From Alectoria sarmentosa (Eukaryota > Ascomycota > Lecanoromycetes > Lecanorales > Parmeliaceae): a stretch of DNA of 64,000 bases. A program made the translations under genes and the position numbers. Shown here piece after piece: positions 11,182 to 22,654 of the stretch; the first letter of the stretch is position 1; each line of letters begins with the position of its first letter. A model generated the notes under the pieces. That model saw only the letters and a program-made list of their open reading frames with translations. It had not been told where the DNA came from and made no database searches. The DNA is taken from assembly GCA_009733775.1 (NCBI GenBank), contig WOGZ01000003.1, positions 124,001-188,000 of the forward strand, read 5' to 3'.

Positions 11182-11526
11182 CTTTACCCGCATAGATACA
11201 TGTCCCCCACGAGACCGAGCCGGGGTCTACGCAGTCTCTGCAGGTATGTTATTGAAAGACGTTGGCGAGATATTGTATGGGGCAAAGTGTTCATCAGTAA
11301 TTGTTTTTCAATCTGCTGGGTGATGGGGTGTTGGTTGCTGCGGATTGCGTGGTCCGGGGCGTTGGCCAGAGGGAGTGGTGCAGGGGGTTGCAATGGTAGG
11401 GTATGGGGGTGAGTTGGGAGTGGTGGGACTCGATCTTAGCCTGTATGTTTCGATCAACATGCAGTGGGGAGTATGAAACGGCAAACAACACTCTGAATTG
11501 TCTGCACAAGGAAGTATTTGGTTACT
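11182..11526. other. Intergenic, 0.35 kb
   Basis: Lies between the decayed frame and the stop codon of the aminopeptidase. Short open frames on both strands lack protein-like composition. Nothing else seen. Confidence 0.4.
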
Positions 11527-13022
11527 CTAGCTGTTGATGATTTTCTTCATCTCGTCAATGCCCTTAGGGGCTGTCGTCAGATTCTCGTATCCATCCTTTG
11601 TTATCAGTATGTCGTCTGCACATACATCTATCAGCAAGTGGACGTCCCGACGTTCGGGCAAGACCTACCTTCGATTCTCACACCCCCGACATCCCAGTAC
11701 TTTCTTATCACCTTCTCATCAATGAATCCCTTATGCTTCTCGTCTTTAAGATATGGCTCGATGATGAAACGACAGAAGTACACCCCTGGCTCCACCGTGA
11801 TGACGCTTCCCTCGGGCAGCGTCCCTCTCACTCTCAAGTACTGGAACATCTTATCTTTATCCTCGTAATGTGGATGACCACCCGTATCGTGGGTATCCAT
11901 ACCCAGATAATGACCAAGTCCATGCGGGAAAAATGCAACGCTCGTCCCAGAGTCAAAAATTTCTTTCTTATCCCCCTTCAATAGCCCCAGATTAAGCAAT
12001 CCCTCGATCGCCACTTCATGCGCCTTGACATGCACATCCTCCCACCTCACCCCCGCTTTCAACATTCCCAGACAATCATCTTGCATCTTCTGCACAATCT
12101 TATAAACCCCTTCACTTTCCTCATTGAACGTCCCACTCAAAGGCATAGTCCTCGTAACATCCGCACAATAGCAGTCGTACTCTGCAGCTGCATCAACCAA
12201 TAAATTCCACCTCCCCTGCAAATGCTGATTGTTGGCGACGTAATGCAATGTAGCGGCGTTATGTCCTGACCCGAATATGCCGTGGTAAGCTTGTTCTGTG
12301 CATCCTAGCGCTACTCGCCGCTCTGTGAAGATGGCTTCCAGCTCTTGTTCGTTTCGTTTGTGCTTGAGATTCTTGAGCACGGCGATGTGGGCCGCAGTGG
12401 TAACCTCGTTAGCTTTCCGTAACATTGCAACTTCATATTCATCTTTTGTAACGCGGCATTCATCAACGGCATTGTGTAAAGCGTCGAGATTAAAGGGCAC
12501 GAAGTAGGACTGCTCAAAATGGTCATCTGGGAGGTAAGATTTGGTCGTGAATGTCAGGGGTACGGATGATCCTGGTTCTCGGGTAGGTGCGAGGTGGTTG
12601 TAGAGTTCGGTTGAAGGACGGACGTGATCCACGTCGTATTTATGTAGAGCTTGCTCTGGGGAAAGGGGAAGGCCGGACCAGATGACGGAGGAGGGATCGA
12701 GTGGGGGGATGAAGAGGGTGAGAGTGGAGGTGGAGATGTCATAAACAAGATCGCAGTCGGGCAGATTACAGCCAGAGAGGTAGAAGAAGTGACGACGTTG
12801 TCTGAGTGGCTTAGGTCAGCCGGTACTGGAGCTCTTGCCATGAGGTCCTGACCTGAAAGGCTGGGGCTCGTCGTTGTCTTCTATCATACGGGTCTTTTGC
12901 CCTTGGAGATATATCCTCGTTGGGCTGTCATTTTGAACCGCCTCTTTGAGGTATGCCGCAACCTTTGCGCAGTGGGCTTTGGCAGGGTATTTGCCCTTCA
13001 AGATTGAGTCGTGGTCTTTCAT
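11527..13022 (-). CDS. pepP: Xaa-Pro aminopeptidase (prolidase-like, M24B)
   Basis: Cytosolic metallopeptidase of 463 residues that removes an N-terminal residue preceding proline, close to the fungal pepP/Xpp group. Three exons: 13022-12853, 12801-11669, 11615-11527. The N-terminal AMP-N domain shows KGKYPAKAHCAKVAAYL, the GQKTRMIEDND segment and QRRHFFYLSGCNLPDCDLVY. The pita-bread catalytic domain has all expected metal ligands: Asp in VDAAAEYDCYCADVTRTMP (two Asp), His in HGLGHYLGMDTHD, Glu in ITVEPGVYF, and Glu in GGVRIED, the last split by intron 2. Length matches the family. The first in-frame ATG is used, and the ORF has nothing upstream. The coding strand is C-rich near the 5' end and G-rich toward the 3' end. 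Confidence 0.93.
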
Positions 13023-13364
13023 GGTGATGGAGTGAAAGGAAGAAGATCTTAGCGAACTGTGGGGTTTAAGACTCTTTGATCAGGTGGTGGTGCCGTCCGC
13101 TGTACTCTAATGGGCCATGACTTTGCTCACCAAAGATGAGGGTGTCATTCTTTTGATTCAAGCTCGTATATTGGGATTTTTAATTATATGTCCGTGGACG
13201 AGGTCCAGAAGAGGTCTAATAGCGCCTGCAAATGCCCATATCAACGCCATATCAGGCAATTTCCACCAAATCCGGTAATATTTGTCTATCTGGTGTATGA
13301 ATATGCATCGTACGCTGGCTGAAACGCAGCAAATAAAACAGCTGGCGGCATAAAGCCATCGCTC
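13023..13364. other. Intergenic, 0.34 kb
   Basis: Region between the minus-strand aminopeptidase start and the downstream end of the Kre9-like gene. Presumably promoter of the former and 3' flank of the latter; no distinctive element seen. Confidence 0.4.
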
Positions 13365-14339
13365 TCAATCCCTCCAACGAGCCAAGTATTTCTGCATGTC
13401 ATTCAATGGCCCAGGTGCCGCAGCAGCCTAAATTTATCGTTAGCTGAAACCATTTGCAGAACGAGATCCATGGTCAGAGCACTTGCTTACCGTGTTCGCG
13501 TGGCTTGAAGTACTATATGTCGCACTGACGGTCTGGGTAGTAATCGCCTCTGGCGTCGGTAGCCAGGTCTGGGCGATACTCACAGAACTCGTTGGGTACT
13601 GGGGACTAGCGTTCTTTGCCGTGATCTTCGTGCCAGGCTTGCCTTGCATAGGAGCATATCTGATGGGTCCAGTTTGTAGAGTATAAGGTACAGTAGCGCC
13701 AGCAGCTACCGACCCGCCAGCAGCTGCAGCATTGGCACCCGCGGCAGCAAAGTTGTTCTCCGTTGCCGGCCCATTGGTTCCTGAAAGCCCTGAGAGACCA
13801 GTTGTAACTGTGGCCGGAAAGATTCCTGTCATTCCACTCAAAGAAAACCGATTCGAGTAATTAGTGACTGTCCCGCCAGTGCCGGCAGAAATCATCTTTA
13901 GAAAGCTGACAGAATGTAAGCATAGCTTTTTGGTGAAGACATACTATCTTACTATGCATTCTTCACACTTGCTCCAATGCTGACGGGTACTGTTCCTGAC
14001 GACGAACTGCCAGAACTGAAGACCCCATTGGTCACGAGTGAAGTTAGCTGGATCTATTGCCCAGGCTCAGTGTCAGTAATAGCACTATCATGACATTCGT
14101 ATCTTCGCCCAGGGGCATCCAATACGCACAAAGCTGCCCGCGTCGTTGCCTCCTGCGCAGAGGAACAGTTGGAATGACTGAAGTTCAGTTATCGGCGGTG
14201 AAGTCCCAGAATCTTTCCATGCAATCTGCAGCAATTGACCTCCCACTGCTGTAGCACCCGCGGAAGGAGACGTAAACTCAACGTCAGCGAAGGTATGAGG
14301 GGCTACCGCGGCCAGGAGAATGAGGAGTCGGAAGAGCAT
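13365..14339 (-). CDS. Kre9/Knh1-like secreted cell-wall protein
   Basis: Predicted 263-residue secreted protein in four exons (14339 to about 14126, 14052-13953, 13905-13491, 13427-13365). The signal peptide is MLFRLLILLAAVAPHTFADV. It leads directly into the Ig-like Kre9/Knh1 N-terminal domain (EFTSPSAGATAVGGQLLQIAWK, then LQSFQLFLCAGGND, YFLKMISAGTGGTVTNYSNRFSLSGM). Such proteins take part in beta-1,6-glucan assembly or are wall-associated in filamentous fungi. The remainder is Ala/Gly/Ser/Thr-rich, suiting a glycosylated wall stalk, and the last 21 codons lie on a separate exon ending NDMQKYLARWRD. No GPI anchor signal is seen. The junction between exons 1 and 2 is uncertain: a donor at about 14125 keeps the frame, while the stronger-looking GTGCGT four bases earlier does not. 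Confidence 0.72.
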
Positions 14340-15527
14340 CGCTGCTGAGAGATCTGCGGGAACGAGTGTGTCTCAGGCGAGAGCGGACCCGAGCTTCTAT
14401 TTGGTTGTGAACACGAGCAGGCGTTGGGATCGTGAGGATCGCTGTGGGCGTTGATATTGATTTCGTGAATTACTTGCGTGGAGTCTTGCACTTGGACCTC
14501 GAAGTCAGCCTTTCTTAGGCGTAGGGCTGTCCCGAATTAGCAGCCAATCATCTGCCCTTGTTTTCAAAACGCCATCTCCGACTTTCTTTACGATGACCCG
14601 ACATTTTGATTGACAATTTTGAATTTAAATGCTTCATACATTATAGAGACGTCCAAGTCGATTCGATCTATGTATATCGGCGAAGCATGATTACACTTAG
14701 TCAGCCCCTTTTGCGATCTCCTAGAATGTGCATTGCCCGATAAATCCGGGTCAACATCATCGTTACTCGGATTTCAAAATTTCTTGAAATTTTAGAAGTC
14801 CCATCCTACGCTACATATTTTGTTTTCTCTGACTTTTGAATTATGCTGCTGTGCAATAATAAATCACAAAGGTTCGAAGTTAAGAGATTGCAGAAGGGGA
14901 TGACCACGTGTAGATTCAGCTCCCCCCAAACATTATAATTTCAATCAAACAAACAATGCAATTTACATGTATCTCTCGAGATTCCTTGCTTGAGGTTGAG
15001 CTAGGCTCTCAGCACATTTGCAAATCTTGATAGAGAATCTATGCTCGGTGACCTGTAGTCCTGGACCTGGTGAAGCTGCGGATTAGGCAACCGAAGGAGT
15101 CGGGATACTTGCATAAGAGACGAACCTAAGGGCACAAATATCGCCTTTCCCAACATAATCTTCCTTCAGCGAACGTCATCCGACTTGTCAGGTGCTCTGC
15201 TATTCTGGCCCTGTGTCGCTGTGGGCCTCTCGCAGTTGCGGGATTCTTAGATGGCATGTCATGTTGCATAAAGAGCAAGGCTGCTGTACATCAACCAGAA
15301 AAATTGAGGAGCCGTCCATCTGAAACCTCTGAGGGAAGCTACTGGGTCCGGTGACTCTGATTCTGACGGCCAGATGTATTCAACTTGGGCCAGGCTTTCG
15401 TTCTATTCTTTGGACTTTCGGGGGGTTTGGATAGCCACAATTGCCATTCCACTTGGTAATCGAGACCGGAGGCGTGCGTGAGATACCTGGTTGTTGGTTC
15501 TATGCCAGCCGTCAAGGCTCGTTCTCA
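14340..15527. other. Intergenic, 1.2 kb
   Basis: No supported gene. The segment 14,600-14,990 is moderately AT-rich. It lies upstream of the minus-strand Kre9-like gene and downstream of the minus-strand cyclin. No clear repeat or RNA gene was seen. Confidence 0.5.
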
Positions 15528-16520
15528 CTATGCGGCAGCAGGCTTTTCTGTAGCGATAGCGGTCCGTGGCTTGGAGTGCCCAACGACCAGGTCACGCTTG
15601 TTCTGCGAGGGAGGTAGCTGTGGCTGAAAATCTACTTGGGATCTGGACAGAATTGTCCCATTCCTGGTACATTTAGCATGTTCCAGCAAGCCTTCTTTGT
15701 CAACCCTCAGCTCAAAGTTGGTAACGAAACAGAAGCTGACTTCCAATTTTCCCAGCTCTGTCTCGCTGACCCCTCCAACTTTTGCGAAGCGTCGATGTGG
15801 ATAGCTAAAATCTTCCAGTGCTTTCATTGCCACTCGAAGGCCGGCCAACACTAGGCGATGAACATTACGAGATGTTACAGGAATAATTCGCTCCACCACT
15901 GCTAATTTGTGGATGTAGAGACTTGTAGCAAGATAGACGGCTGTTGACATTGGACAAAAGCAATGCAGTCGCATTAGGTATTCTTCTAGACTGATTGGGG
16001 GTGGTCTTTTCGAATAGAATTTTCTTGTGATAGCGCCATGCTGGGTATTCAAGGGTTCCATGTTTGACCCAACGACGTGCAGAGGCTCCGAGAGGCCAGC
16101 CTCACGGCTACCAGTTGGAGTTTTTGCTCTCGCGGGCACACCGTCAAGGTCATCTGAATTTCCTGCGCCCCCGCTTCGTCGGCGCGTGTGTTCTTTTGTA
16201 TGGCGAGCAACATTCTCTTTCTCAGCTTGTATCAGCCCCAGACTCGGAGTCTTTGGGTGGCTGATTGGAGGCGTCGGTGGAATGTCGCCAGTCAATCGGA
16301 CCAGAGTCTCGACTGTGCTACAGAGCATCCTCAAAGCTGCCAGAGGACTCAAGGTGAAGATGTCGATGTCGTCCGCGTTTGGAAGGGTGCCCGAGTCGAC
16401 AAAGGACGATTCGGTGCCAGGAACAATGCCTCGATCTGCAGAAGGACTTGGCGGCCGTGGAAGCTGAGGCATGGAGGCTGCTGAGGCCGGTACCGCATAG
16501 CTCTCATCTCGGGTCCCCAT
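15528..16520 (-). CDS. Pho80-like cyclin (PREG family)
   Basis: Single-exon, 330-residue regulatory cyclin of the Pho80/Pcl class, related to Neurospora PREG, which binds a Pho85-type kinase and represses phosphate-acquisition genes when phosphate is plentiful. Diagnostic segments are ALRMLCSTVETLVRLTGDIPPTPPI (residues about 60-85) and the cyclin box ISLEEYLMRLHCFCPMSTAVYLATSLYIHKLAVVERIIPVT, followed by RNVHRLVLAGLRVAMKALEDFSYPHRRFAKVGGVSETELGKLEVSFCFVTNFELRV (described here in pieces; together residues about 175-275). About 60 disordered residues separate the first helix from the cyclin box, as usual in filamentous fungi. The N- and C-termini are low-complexity. The first ATG is used; no intron is needed. 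Confidence 0.88.
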   Translation of the reverse strand: MGTRDESYAVPASAASMPQLPRPPSPSADRGIVPGTESSFVDSGTLPNADDIDIFTLSPLAALRMLCSTVETLVRLTGDIPPTPPISHPKTPSLGLIQAEKENVARHTKEHTRRRSGGAGNSDDLDGVPARAKTPTGSREAGLSEPLHVVGSNMEPLNTQHGAITRKFYSKRPPPISLEEYLMRLHCFCPMSTAVYLATSLYIHKLAVVERIIPVTSRNVHRLVLAGLRVAMKALEDFSYPHRRFAKVGGVSETELGKLEVSFCFVTNFELRVDKEGLLEHAKCTRNGTILSRSQVDFQPQLPPSQNKRDLVVGHSKPRTAIATEKPAAA

Positions 16521-17941
16521 CTCCAGCCAATCTTTGGTCGACTGCTGCCTGGAAAAAGAACACTCAAGGACCTGATAGAAAAACTTTCAAGGAATGTTCC
16601 AGCTACTACAGAGTATGGGAGAAAGCAAATGCGAAGGCGAGCGTCACCTGGCACACATCTTCGATCTTTGCTGGCAGCCTTTACAGCCTATGAAGTCATG
16701 TCCACCTCGCCAAGGCCGCCTATGCAAGTTGAACAAAGTACAGAGGCAGACTGACCGCAGATGGGCCTAGTGCTGCGGGGCAGAGGCAGGATATTGGGTT
16801 CGAGCGCTGTTTCTGCAGTTGTGTTTCTGCACTTGGCTGCCGAGCAGAACCAATCCCCAAGTGATATGTCCGTACGCTTGTAAGACTAGTTATCAGATTT
16901 TGCAAGCGTTCATGTCTCGCATTTGGCCGGGAGGCGACCGTCAAGAGTAAAGTAGTACTCGTACAGAGATTGCCGGGCTGGCCTGTCCGCCTCGGTCTCG
17001 TGGCCTTCGATTAAGCCAAACTTCGCGGACAAATGTCCGCGGCTAGATGCACATCCAATCTTAGCGACATGCATGACGATGACGATGATTAGACTCGATA
17101 TTGCTTGCCTAAGTATATGCCTGACCGACGAGCTGCACCGTTGAAAGAATTGTGGGGGAATTCCGCCGGCGCTTGTAGTTCACCGTACTCGTACTCCGAA
17201 GATTTTACTCTATCCAAACTTGGGCGCCAGAGCGTTTCACTTTCAACCACCAAGTCCTCCACATTCATAATTCCAAAGTCACAATCACAAAGATCCTCTA
17301 ACTCCTCCCCCTCAACCCCCCCGCCCTGATAATCCCCTCAACACACTGATATCCAGTGACTATCAATAAAAATCTTGATTGAACGCGAGTGCTCCCTCTT
17401 TCAACATTCTCCCACGCTACGACTTCACATCGCAAGGATCATCTTGGCTATTGGGAAGACCAAAAACCAGGATTGTTTAAAGACGATCCCGCACGTATTA
17501 CAGACCTGCGTCATCTATCGCCCGTTTCTGTTCTGAGAAGTGGTCTGCTAATTCTGCACGGTGTGGGCGGGAATCCGAAGGCCTAACAATTTGAATTCTT
17601 ACATCGTTGAGGACGGAGAGCACGCCAAGTTCAGTATCATAACCAGCTTCATCATCAAGTTGGAGGTACGTTACTCCTCCAAGGTTCGAATACCCAAATT
17701 GATGTCAAAGCAGGTGGTGGACGGCCTCTCGCCGGTGGCGCCAAAGGGAGGGAGGTGGAGACTGGAGCGGTTGCACGTGTACAATATCAACAACACCCAC
17801 TTTGCTTAATTGATCTGGAAAAAAAGAAAGAAAAAGGAAAACATCTACGCAGCTACGAGCTCGCAATTGCCTAGATGACAGAGACAAACGCCCTCGACAT
17901 TGATAGGCTTGTCCGAGCCTTTTCATTCAAGGTTGCTGGGG
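16521..17941. other. Intergenic, 1.4 kb, between divergent genes
   Basis: Separates the minus-strand cyclin from the plus-strand 'USP19-like' gene, so it should contain both promoters. Pyrimidine-rich runs occur at about 17,290-17,335. The short open frames here (for example 17,389-17,586) have no recognisable motif. The ATG at 17,875 opens a 31-codon frame that could be an upstream ORF of the next gene. Confidence 0.45.
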
Positions 17942-19773
17942 ATGGATCCGCAGTTCGGACTAGCTTCTAAAGACGACCTTTGGCGCTTGCAGAACGAGAT
18001 GAAGAATGTGTACGCGACACAGGCTGAGCATGCTGACCGGTTAATGCGTCTCGAGCAACGTTCTGACAGCGACACTCGTCTGAAGTCCGTGTGGGGTAGC
18101 CAATCGCCCTTCCCTAGCGTGTTGAATGGGACTCCTCAGCAAGGCAAGGTTTCCAGATCATTGCAAAGGCGTTGCTAAGACTTCTAATTCTAGATCATGG
18201 TTACAATCCTGCTGCGGAAGCATTCAAAAACTTCGATCAAGACCAGCCCGGTAGTATGCTTGGAAGCTTACATTTGGACACTGAGGATGAACCGAGGAGG
18301 GGCGCTGCGTCTAGAGCAAATAGCGTGCGCTTCGATGAAAGTGCTCTTCATGGTCATTTCGGTCAAGGCTCTCGGTCGTCCACGGATTTTCTCCCCATGC
18401 GAACCGGTAGTGCATTCGGCAGTCATCCAATGACCGAACGTTCTTCATCACACAAGTCTGACGGCAGACAAAGCTCTACACATTCAGCTCGAGCAAGCAG
18501 TTTTGGGTTGGAAACCCGCCCCTTGTCTGCCGCTGTGGCTCCTTTCGTTCCTTTGGGGCCCCCTCCTGGTCTCTTCATCTTGGGACCGGTGCCGTCGATA
18601 ATCCGTTGCTGGCTGGACACGAACTTCTCCAACGAGTCTTTACTCTACGCTTCGGTTTGCACGGGCTCCTACAAGTCCATTCTGGACGTCGATTTGATAA
18701 ACCGTCTAGGATACCAAGACCAGATTACAATTGACCGTGAAGGACAGAAAACGATCAAGCTTCCAGTTTACCTTCCTGAAGCTACCATACAGCAGTCTTC
18801 ATCACGCTCGAGTAGTCCTGCGCCATCTTTACCTACTCTTACGACCTCATTCGTGATTCATAATTTACAGTGTAAAACTGAAGCGATTCAGATCTTCCTC
18901 GGCTGCGACGTACTTCGTACTCGCAACGCTGATGTTCACTTTTCTCTTGACCGTTTAACATTGTTTGACGATGACCGCAATAAGCTTTCTGTGCCCTTGG
19001 TTCGTCCAGAGAACGCAACTTTGTTCCAGAATCTTCAGACAACGATCGCATCAGACACTTCGTTGGAGTCTTCTCTTGCAAAGGTCTCTGGCCCGGCTAG
19101 CGAAATCTTCAAAACCAATGGCAAGGCGAAAGAGGCGCATATCGAGCAATCATTTAGAAAACCCGAGGATAAACAGGAAGAGACAAAAACACCGACTTCG
19201 GCTAACGCCATGCCTCCACCTGCGGCTCCATCTCCTTCAGTGATAGGAGAAGGCAGGAAAATGATTGTGGAAAGTGGCAATAGCGAGTCAATATCTTCGG
19301 TCGTGGCAAACACTGACCTCAAGGGCTCGGATAGTTTGACTAATGGCACTACGCCTGACACTCCGACAAGATCTGAAAGCAGCAATGTATGGGGCTCCTG
19401 GCGAAGAGACTCTACCCAAGGTACCCGAGCAGACTCGTCAGCCGCCGGTTCATCGAATACTGGCTACCAACGGGCGGGGAGGGGTAGGGGTATGAAAGTA
19501 CTCAGACCAGCAAGGCTGAACACGTCTCGTGCGAGTTCTGCACAACAGCAGCCGGTAGGATTTGACGCTGCGCCCTCACGATTTGGTGATTCTAGTAAGC
19601 CCGAAAATGACGAGAGCCAAAGTCCCGCCACGGACCAGAGGTCGTTCTCAGGAGATACCAGAGGACCCCTTCAGGCTCTCACGAACAAGCCCAGGTCGAC
19701 GAACCCGATTGGCGGAGCTTCTGCTTTTGGCTGGCTGAATTCGAGTCAGCAAAAACAGGGGCCGTCCGAGTGA
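17942..19773 (+). CDS. Conserved fungal protein, often labelled 'ubiquitin carboxyl-terminal hydrolase 19'
   Basis: 593-residue protein in two exons (17942-18143, 18194-19773). The start MDPQF...SKDDLWRLQNEM, the segment KSVWGSQSPFPSVLNGTPQQ, SRANSVRFDE, and the core from PPPGLFILGPVPSIIRCWLD through LLYASVCTGSYKSILDVDLI match a Pezizomycotina family I recall. Databases often give it the USP19 name, but I see no ubiquitin-protease Cys or His boxes, so the name is not supported. The N-terminus forms a short coiled-coil-like helix. The central 130 residues look like one globular beta-rich domain with LGCDVLRTRNADVHFSLDRL. The last 240 residues are disordered with a GRGRGMK patch. The intron is only in frame with a GC donor (CAAG/GCAAGG), because the nearby GT would shift the frame. 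Function unknown. Confidence 0.82.
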
Positions 19774-19976
19774 GAATTCTATTCATTCTAGGAATCAGGC
19801 TGTTCAGGAGCTATCACCACGTCTTGCAGCTTCAACCGGCTTGTGCAGTAATATGTACCATAGAATTCAGGCAAAATCTGCTGACCAAGCCCCTAGATAC
19901 AGCCAAGACAAGAGCTAGTATCAAAGTGTAGCTCGAACATTCGTATTTACACATTTCGTTCAGTCAGTCTATTGTC

Positions 19977-21201
19977 TCACATTTTACACAGTGTCTGAAC
20001 TGCATCTCTAGTGGTTTCCTTCGTTTCCTTCACCAACCCAGCAATCGCTTTGAATCTAGTCACAAGAGTTAGCTATCTTGCTCTTTCTCTGAATCATGCG
20101 GACCGGAGAGGTGAGCTCACTCTGGGATACTGGCGTCTCCCATACACTCATACAAGAAGCTCTCACTCGAAGTCACAATCGCTCCCTCCTCCCTACAGGT
20201 CATCAATTTGATCCTCACTCTTTCAGAATATAGCAAGCCGCCTACCTCAACCGACTCAACGCCACACCCCTCTCTCCACCGTTGCAACTACTCACTCCAT
20301 CCGTGAGCACATACACTCTGTGCCCCTCTAGATTGTAAGTTCAGAGTCAGTATTGCTGATTTGAGAGTGTCTGTTGAGCTTTGGAATATGTCTACAGAGC
20401 AGACACTCCTGAGACATGCCCCCATACTCAAGCTTCGGTCCAAAAGAGGAAACATGAACTCCGAAAAGACGGACCACTCAACAGATCTAGCGCCGTTTGC
20501 GTTACGCATATATGCGTCTCGATTCCTACAATAGCGACTTGATAAGGCATCTGCGAGCGTTCGGCGAGGGTATAGCGCAGTTCAGGGACGAGCATCGAAA
20601 AGGCGGTCTTGTCGATTGTGAAAAGGAGTGGGTTGTTGAGTTCAGAGCAGACTGAAGGATATGTGAGCGAGAGAAAGATGAGTATAAAAAAGGCGAGAGG
20701 ACGGACTTGGACCAAGACGTGAGGCAGATTCTACGCAGATTTCGGAATCAGCATTGCTTATTCGAGGCAGAAAATGGAAGTGGAAGACAGGTCGCGGGAG
20801 TACAAAGGTCCTCTTGCTCCCAATACATCTTACGATTCAACTCGAATACCAACTAGGAAAGATGATCTCAGATATGTACATACGGGTGGTTGCGTAGACG
20901 GGGATGGAAAGAGTGTTGCAGGCACGGATCATCTTCTGTGCAGTGGATATGCTGGGGGCGTCTATCAGTACGGCAACGCAGACTGGGTTGGAAGGGGCCA
21001 CTAGCTTACACTTTGCCATATTCGAAGATGGCAGGCCGAAACTTTTCTTGGATATCGCAGACGCTGTTGAAATTCTAAGCTGGCATATGAGGGAGCAGCG
21101 TTAGGGTGACGTACAAAAGAGCGGGATTTGCTGGGCTGGTTGTCAGCGAAGCCTGCGGTCAGCCTGAGGTGATACATACGAAACCGATGCGGCCTTGCCA
21201 T
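19977..21201 (-). CDS. Isochorismatase-like cysteine hydrolase, nine exons
   Basis: 196-residue hydrolase of the isochorismatase superfamily (ISOC1/ISOC2-like group). Nine small exons restore one frame: 21201-21180, 21130-21115, 21063-21010, 20951-20884, 20730-20707, 20651-20478, 20327-20246, 20192-20121, 20055-19977. The spliced protein begins MARPHRFPNPALFVCDIQEKF, giving the catalytic Asp in VCDIQEKFR. IPVYATTQ follows, then LNNPLLFTIDKTAFSM with the catalytic Lys and VGIETHICVTQTALDL with the nucleophile Cys. The C-terminal GHRVYVLTDGVSS and SSESFLYECMGDA regions complete the fold. All three triad residues are present, so an active cytosolic or mitochondrial hydrolase is expected; substrate unknown. 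Exons 1, 2 and 5 are only 22, 16 and 24 nt, which would defeat most gene finders. Confidence 0.82.
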
Positions 21202-21672
21202 TGTTGCGAACGGTGTGAACGGTATGGAGTAGGAATATCTGGGGAAAGATTAACAGAAGACAAATGAGTGTGAGCCTATGAGGATCAGTCAACGACAGCT
21301 CTTTTCTCCCCCCGCCTTCACTTGCCCGCAACGGACAGCGGAGCGCCAAGCCCGCGGCAGAGCGTTTTTAGCGTCGACTGCTAGCTTCAGCCTTCAGGTA
21401 CGCTCGGTCGGCTCACGCCTCAGCGGCCTCAGCGATTTCTTCCAGCCATCTCTTTCACACCCTCCTCCCCTTTTATTGATTTTTTTATTGATTTCTTCTC
21501 CCACCACCACTGTCCCTTTCTCACCACTTCTCTCGTGGCGATTCAGACAATCTGTCATTTGCAGTACCCTGTACTTCACACTCATTTACTCATTGCGCAA
21601 AAATTGCGTCGTACGAAAAGAAAAGGACGCCCATTGCGAGCATAAAAGTATTTTTTGCACGTACACCAAGCA
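21202..21672. promoter_or_regulatory. Divergent promoter region, isochorismatase / BTB gene
   Basis: 471 bp separate the start codons of the minus-strand isochorismatase and the plus-strand BTB gene. It contains a long pyrimidine-rich tract with T-runs at about 21,430-21,530, typical of core promoters of ascomycete genes. The assignment rests on position and composition only. Confidence 0.45.
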
Positions 21673-22654
21673 ATGGCAGACCCCGAAGTGCGCATTTCAG
21701 GTGGAGTGGCCGACGAGTCCGGCGACGTCGAAATGCAAGGTGGTGATAGCGCCGATGTCATGGAAGTGGGAGAGACTGGCGCCGATGATGCGCCAGGGGA
21801 AGAGGTAGCTGAGGATGAGACGGCGATGGAGGCGGAGAAACCTGCTGCACGAGTCACATTCGTCGAGTGAGTTGTTGGAGGAACTGACATTCATTGAATT
21901 GAAAGATTTCTGATATCCATAGCTACCTCAAATCCCCAATCGTAACCCTGCACATCGGTTCCGGCGACGCTGCGACCCAGCTCACAGCCCACCAAGCTCT
22001 GCTTGTCAAGTCGCCCTTTTTCGTCGATGCCATCGCGCCAGACTCTGCCTCTCCCGTGAGCTCGTTCCCCGTACTTCTCTCACTTTCAACCTCTTCTAAC
22101 CAATCCCCTTGAAGAAAAACTCCATCGACCTCAAAGACGACGACCTCGAAGCGACCTCCTGCTTCCTCGAATACCTCTACACTGGCGAATACTTCCCTCA
22201 CAAGCTCCCCTCGGGCAACCTCCAAGCCGACTCGTCCACCCCCGCCGTCGACCAAACCGGCGACCAACTCCTCAAACACGCCAAAGTATACACGCTCGCC
22301 GAAAAGCTCTCCATGCCGGCCCTCAAAACGCTTTCGCACTCGAAGATCCACCTCGTGACGTCCACCGCCGTCGCCGAGCTCACCTATGCGAGATATGTAT
22401 ACAGTCATACCAAGAGGGAGGATGTGACCATTCGGAAACCCGTGGCCAGTTTCTGGGGACAGAGAAGTCACGTGCTGAGGCATGAGACGGAGGGCACTTT
22501 CAGGAAGATGTGTTTGGAGTATCCGGAGTTTGCGTTTGATGTATTGAGTTTCGTGCTCGATGCGGAGGAGAAGAGGGAGGAGAGAAGGAGGAAGGCGGAT
22601 GAAGGGGATGGGGGCAAGGGGAGCGCGAGGAAGAGGGCTAGGGGGGAGAGGTAA
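21673..22654 (+). CDS. BTB/POZ domain protein
   Basis: 288-residue protein in three exons (21673-21866, 21923-22055, 22115-22654). An acidic, disordered N-terminus of about 60 residues precedes the BTB fold: V-T-L-H-I-G...TAHQALLVKSPFFVDAI (first strand and the helix with the conserved H-x-x-L-L-x-x-S-x-F-F pattern), then IDLKDDDLEATSCFLEYLYTGEYFP, the classic final BTB element. A helical BACK-like extension (VYTLAEKLSMPALKTLSHSKI) follows. The C-terminus is a highly basic/acidic KREERRRKADEG...RKRARGER tail, which could be a nuclear signal. Fungal proteins of this type are thought to dimerise or act as Cul3 adaptors; no partner can be inferred. The coding strand changes from C-rich to G-rich around 22,380. 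Confidence 0.85.

Noticed and set aside
17942..19773. Deubiquitinase function suggested by the common database name
   Set aside because: No Cys-box or His-box of ubiquitin-specific proteases is visible; most of the protein is disordered.
20837..21019. Starting the isochorismatase at the ATG at 21,019
   Set aside because: That frame lacks the catalytic VCDIQEKFR segment, which is found in a different frame just upstream and joins perfectly by splicing.
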